Both the position numbers and the translations under genes were made by a program. 64,000 nt of DNA, from positions 186,001 to 250,000 of the forward strand of contig DILT01000014.1 of NCBI GenBank assembly GCA_002425185.1, written 5' to 3'. Source of the stretch: Flammeovirgaceae bacterium UBA5585. Lineage in GTDB: Bacteria > Bacteroidota > Bacteroidia > Cytophagales > Cyclobacteriaceae. Below are positions 61,079 through 64,000 of this stretch, piece after piece. Each line of letters starts with the position of its first letter. Position 1 is the first letter of the stretch. The notes beneath the pieces were generated by a model. The model ran no database searches and was not told where the DNA came from. It saw only the letters and a program-made list of their open reading frames with translations.

Positions 61079-61579
61079 ATGAAATACCTGTTTATATTTT
61101 CTCTTGTTTTGCCGATCTGTACACAGGCACAAAAGGACTACAGCCATGATGTAGGATCAGTGGATGCTATCATTACTGCTCTTTATGAAGTCATCTCCGG
61201 TGATCCCGGAACGGCAAGGGATTGGGATCGCTTCAGGAATTTATTCACGGCCGATGCACGTCTTATTCCTACCGGAAAAAATGCCGAGGGAAAAATCACC
61301 TATCGCACGATGTCACCTGAGGATTATATAACCATGTTCACCACGCGCATCACTACCGGGTTTTTCGAATGGGAATTGCATCGTGTTACGGAAGAATATG
61401 GAACGATTGTACATGTGTTTAGTACCTATGAAACCAAAGAAAAGAAAGACGGCCCTGTAACCAATCGCGGCATCAACAGCATTCAAATCTTAAAGCAAAA
61501 CGATCGCTATGCTATTATGAATATTTTCTGGTGTCCGGAAAGTGCAGGGTTTGCGTTGCCAGAGAAGTATTTGAAGTAA
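61079..61579 (+). CDS. Exported NTF2/SnoaL-like protein
   Basis: This 166-residue protein has a cleavable signal peptide (residues 1-17, ending CTQAQ). The mature part (VDAIITALYEVISGDPGTARDW, FRNLFTADARLIPTG, TMSPEDYITMF and an alternate-strand C-terminus) has the cone-shaped NTF2-like fold, typical of SnoaL/DUF4440-type small-ligand pockets. No catalytic assignment is possible. A 160-base spacer with a large inverted-repeat element follows before the M20 gene. Confidence 0.82.
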   Translation: MKYLFIFSLVLPICTQAQKDYSHDVGSVDAIITALYEVISGDPGTARDWDRFRNLFTADARLIPTGKNAEGKITYRTMSPEDYITMFTTRITTGFFEWELHRVTEEYGTIVHVFSTYETKEKKDGPVTNRGINSIQILKQNDRYAIMNIFWCPESAGFALPEKYLK

Positions 61580-61593
61580 CTAAAATTTAACAC

Positions 61594-61723
61594 CGTCATT
61601 GCGAGCGGATGCGAAGGATGTGTACAGGCGCGAAGCAATCCCTAACTAAGATTATGGGAACAAAATATCAAGTTTGGGATTGCTTCGTCATCCCGATATC
61701 CATCGGGATTTCTCGCAATGACG
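61594..61723. repeat. Nested palindromic MITE/REP-like element
   Basis: Outer arms CGTCATTGCGAG (61594-61605) and CTCGCAATGACG (61712-61723) are exact reverse complements. Inner arms CGAAGCAATCCC (61631-61642) and GGGATTGCTTCG (61676-61687) are also exact. A third hairpin TCCCGAT/ATCGGGA spans 61691-61708. No ORF is inside. The word order is that of a palindromic dispersed element common in Bacteroidota genomes, from memory. Confidence 0.75.
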
Positions 61724-61739
61724 CCAACTAAATAATGCT

Positions 61740-63257
61740 ATGCTAAGATCAATTTTCATTTCACTAATCATTTTCAGCGCTGGAGTTTTATCCGCTCAAA
61801 AATCCAAACCAACAGACATCACTGCGATTGTTGAAAAACATGCCGTGGCATCTTTTAAAGACTTCTATGATTTGCTGAGTTTGCCCAACGATGCGCACTA
61901 CCCGGAAGATATTGAAAAAAATGTTCAGTGGTGCGAAACGGCATTCGCAAAACGCAACTTTACTACCAAGCGTTTAAATACATCCACTGTGCCGCTGTTG
62001 TTAGCCGAACGCAATGTTAAAAAGACTACCCGCACGGTACTGATCTACTTACAAATTGACGGGCAACCTGTAAATCCTTCTGCCTGGCACCAGGAAAGTC
62101 CGTGGAAACCCACACTGAAAGAAAAGGATGCACAAGGCAATTGGAACACCATTGCCTATGAACGTTTGTATGAAGGCTATAACCCCAACTGGCGGATATT
62201 TGCCCGCGCCACCTCCGATGCCAAAGGTCCTGCGGTAGCATTTCTTGCTTCGCTGGATGCCCTGGCCGAACTCAGGCAAGAACCAAACTATAACATGAAA
62301 GTTATCATGGACTTTGAAGAAGAACTGGGTTCACCCCAACTTCCCAAAGCAGTGGAGCAATACAAAAATGACTTGAAGGCTGATATGCTCATCATCTTTG
62401 ATGGCCCGCGCCACATTTCGAATCAGCCAACGTTAAGTTTTGGTGCACGCGGCATTTGTGAAATCACGTTAACCGTATTTGGGCCACGGCAACCGGCACA
62501 CAGCGGCAACTATGGTAACTACACGCCCAATCCCGCCATGCGATTGTCGCAATTGCTGGCCTCCATGAAAGATGATGACGGTCGGGTTACGCTCCCCGGC
62601 TTTTATGATGGTGTAATGCTTACTGAAGAAGAGAAAAGAATTCTGCAGCAGGTACCCGATGATGAGCAGGAGATCAGAAAATTTCTGGGTATTGCCGAAC
62701 CGGATAAAATTGGTGACAACTTTCAGGAATCCATTCAATACCCAACACTGAATGTTCGTGGCATGAATTCGTTGTTTATCGGCTCCAAGGCCCGAACATT
62801 AATTCCCGCATGGGCTACCGCTGAAATTGACATCCGACTTGTACCCTCCAGTGATCCAAACCGGTTAATAGGACTGGTACGAAAACACATCGAGGATAAG
62901 GGCTATTACATTGTGGCCACAGAACCTACCGAGGAGGAACGCATGAAGTATCCGCGTATTGCAGCTATTCAGTCGAGTGTTTCGTATGGTCCATTTCAAA
63001 CTCCGTTCGATTCAGAAACCGGTGTATGGCTAAACAAAGCGATGACAAAAGCTTTCGGCAAGGAACCCATAAAAATTCGCATGATGGGTGGCTCGATTCC
63101 GATTTCGCCATTTGTGGTTACGCTGGGCATTCCGGCCGTAAGTGTTCCAACGGTAAACCCCGATAACAATCAACATGCAGAAAATGAAAACATTCGTGTA
63201 GGAAATTATATAGATGCGGTGAAAACGTTTTTATATATTTTAACCGAGAAGTTGTAG
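61740..63257 (+). CDS. Exported M20-family metallohydrolase with an altered first metal ligand
   Basis: This 505-residue exported protein (signal peptide ending LSAQK, residues 1-20) belongs to the M20 metallopeptidase/dipeptidase family. Most metal-site blocks are present: Asp107 in IDGQPV, SDAKGP near 165, DFEEELGSPQ, HSGNYGNYTPNP, and a late HAENENI. The position of the first histidine ligand (normally H-x-D before xQPV) is Gln105 (LQIDGQPV), so the binuclear metal site is altered. It may still act or be a variant; the usual substrates are N-terminal dipeptides or N-acyl amino acids. The flavoprotein gene follows after four bases. Confidence 0.88.
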   Translation: MLRSIFISLIIFSAGVLSAQKSKPTDITAIVEKHAVASFKDFYDLLSLPNDAHYPEDIEKNVQWCETAFAKRNFTTKRLNTSTVPLLLAERNVKKTTRTVLIYLQIDGQPVNPSAWHQESPWKPTLKEKDAQGNWNTIAYERLYEGYNPNWRIFARATSDAKGPAVAFLASLDALAELRQEPNYNMKVIMDFEEELGSPQLPKAVEQYKNDLKADMLIIFDGPRHISNQPTLSFGARGICEITLTVFGPRQPAHSGNYGNYTPNPAMRLSQLLASMKDDDGRVTLPGFYDGVMLTEEEKRILQQVPDDEQEIRKFLGIAEPDKIGDNFQESIQYPTLNVRGMNSLFIGSKARTLIPAWATAEIDIRLVPSSDPNRLIGLVRKHIEDKGYYIVATEPTEEERMKYPRIAAIQSSVSYGPFQTPFDSETGVWLNKAMTKAFGKEPIKIRMMGGSIPISPFVVTLGIPAVSVPTVNPDNNQHAENENIRVGNYIDAVKTFLYILTEKL

Positions 63258-63261
63258 TTAT

Positions 63262-64000
63262 ATGTCAGCATCAAAACGAGTTTGTGTTATCGGGGCTGGA
63301 CCTTCGGGCATCACGGCTGCTAAAAATCTGTTGGATGAACACCATGATGTTGTGGTGTACGACTATGGCAATGAAGTGGGCGGCAATTGGGTTTTCAGCG
63401 ACAAGCCCTCGCACTCCAGTGTGTTTGAAACCACGCACATCATCAGCTCGAAAACGCTTTCGCAGTACGATGACTTTCCCATGCCGGAGGATTACCCGGA
63501 TTACCCCTCGCATCAACAACTGGCTGCTTACTTCCAGGCATACGCCAAACGGTTTAACCTATACCCACACATTGAGTTTCATACCCTGGTGGTGCATTGC
63601 TCACGCGACTCACATGGCAAGTGGCATGTAACCACCAAAAAGTACGATCAGGTAAAAACCGAAATCTTTGATGCCTTGGCCGTGTGCAACGGGCACCATT
63701 GGAAACCGCGGTACCCAGAATATCCGGGTGGGTTTACAGGCAAGTTCATACATTCGCATGATGTAAAACGATTTTCTGATTTTGCCGATCAGCGCGTGCT
63801 GGTGATCGGGGGCGGTAACTCAGCGTGCGATGTGGCGGTTGAGTCTTGTCGTGTTTCGCAAAGCACCGACATCAGTTGGCGAAGAGGGTATTGGGTTATC
63901 CCCAAATTTATTTTCGGCAAACCTTCCGATACCATTGGCGGGGTTATCATCAACCTGCTACCCACCGCCATTTCCCGAAAAATTACCAGTCTCATGGTGC
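63262..64000 (+). CDS. FAD-dependent monooxygenase-like protein (FMO type), truncated by window end
   Basis: From the ATG at 63262 the frame stays open to base 64000, giving the first 246 residues. The FAD-binding GAGPSGITAAKN (residues 10-21) is followed by an NEVGGNWVF block. The FMO signature FTGKFIHSHDVKRF and the NADPH-binding Rossmann GGGNSACDVAVE appear near 160-200. These support a class B flavin monooxygenase that inserts oxygen into soft nucleophiles (S or N). The C-terminus is not visible. It follows the M20 gene by four bases. Confidence 0.9.
   Translation, partial: MSASKRVCVIGAGPSGITAAKNLLDEHHDVVVYDYGNEVGGNWVFSDKPSHSSVFETTHIISSKTLSQYDDFPMPEDYPDYPSHQQLAAYFQAYAKRFNLYPHIEFHTLVVHCSRDSHGKWHVTTKKYDQVKTEIFDALAVCNGHHWKPRYPEYPGGFTGKFIHSHDVKRFSDFADQRVLVIGGGNSACDVAVESCRVSQSTDISWRRGYWVIPKFIFGKPSDTIGGVIINLLPTAISRKITSLMV

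Noticed and set aside
1..64000. tRNA, rRNA or riboswitch genes
   Set aside because: I scanned gene-free spacers for cloverleaf-like or cobalamin-type elements, including before mutA, and saw none that I could support by eye.

Overview
The window reads as an ordinary chromosomal segment of a member of the Bacteroidota, most likely a Cytophagales-type bacterium (my inference). Supporting signs are a type IX secretion C-terminal sorting domain, DUF3822 next to coaD, a split methylmalonyl-CoA mutase, promoter-like TTG-N21-TAnnnTTG elements that resemble the Bacteroidota -33/-7 consensus, and few clear Shine-Dalgarno sequences. I saw no rRNA, tRNA, CRISPR array, prophage or insertion sequence.

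Layout. 1-2285 (minus): truncated rseP and dxr. 2442-4570 (plus): ECF sigma factor, zinc-finger anti-sigma-like protein and a lipoprotein. 4590-6655 (minus): an unknown secreted protein coupled to a GH3-family enzyme. 6809-9688: a DegQ/HtrA-type protease and dnaA. 9924-13168: mutA-mutB. 13272-17519: a very large TPR-CHAT protein. 17610-20564: threonine aldolase, a mini T9SS-sorted protein and the bifunctional NAD(P)HX repair enzyme. 20634-34283: a ferredoxin gene divergent from a 13-kb unit korA-korB-nuoABCDHIJKLMN plus a small unknown gene. 34291-41381 (minus): lactonase-like MBL protein, Crp/Fnr regulator, YitT protein, then three secreted amidohydrolase-like proteins. 41606-46487: OsmC, membrane XRE regulator, a frameshifted serine hydrolase, SUI1 factor, membrane J-protein, DUF423 and DUF1573. 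46605-52325: NUDIX, unknown, DUF3822, coaD, NUDIX, pyrE, a sarcosine-oxidase-like flavoenzyme and a YtxH protein. 52441-64000: TerB-like, GNAT, META lipoprotein, TPR membrane protein, bestrophin, a sphingomyelin-synthase-like PAP2 protein, PhyH dioxygenase, SDR, SPOR-OmpA protein, GT2, NTF2-like protein, M20 hydrolase and a truncated FMO-like flavoprotein.

How the genes work together. The clearest system is energetic. 2-oxoacid:ferredoxin oxidoreductase genes sit 2 bp upstream of an 11-subunit complex I operon that has no nuoE, nuoF or nuoG, with a 2[4Fe-4S] ferredoxin gene divergent from them. This suggests that reduced ferredoxin, not NADH, could feed this complex I. Other points of interest are an operon in which one intact amidohydrolase lies between two paralogues that have lost the HxH metal motif, a DnaA-box-like cluster inside mutA just beyond dnaA, a one-base-deleted serine hydrolase at a C-run, a stand-alone T9SS sorting domain, and several palindromic intergenic elements placed inside the nuo operon.
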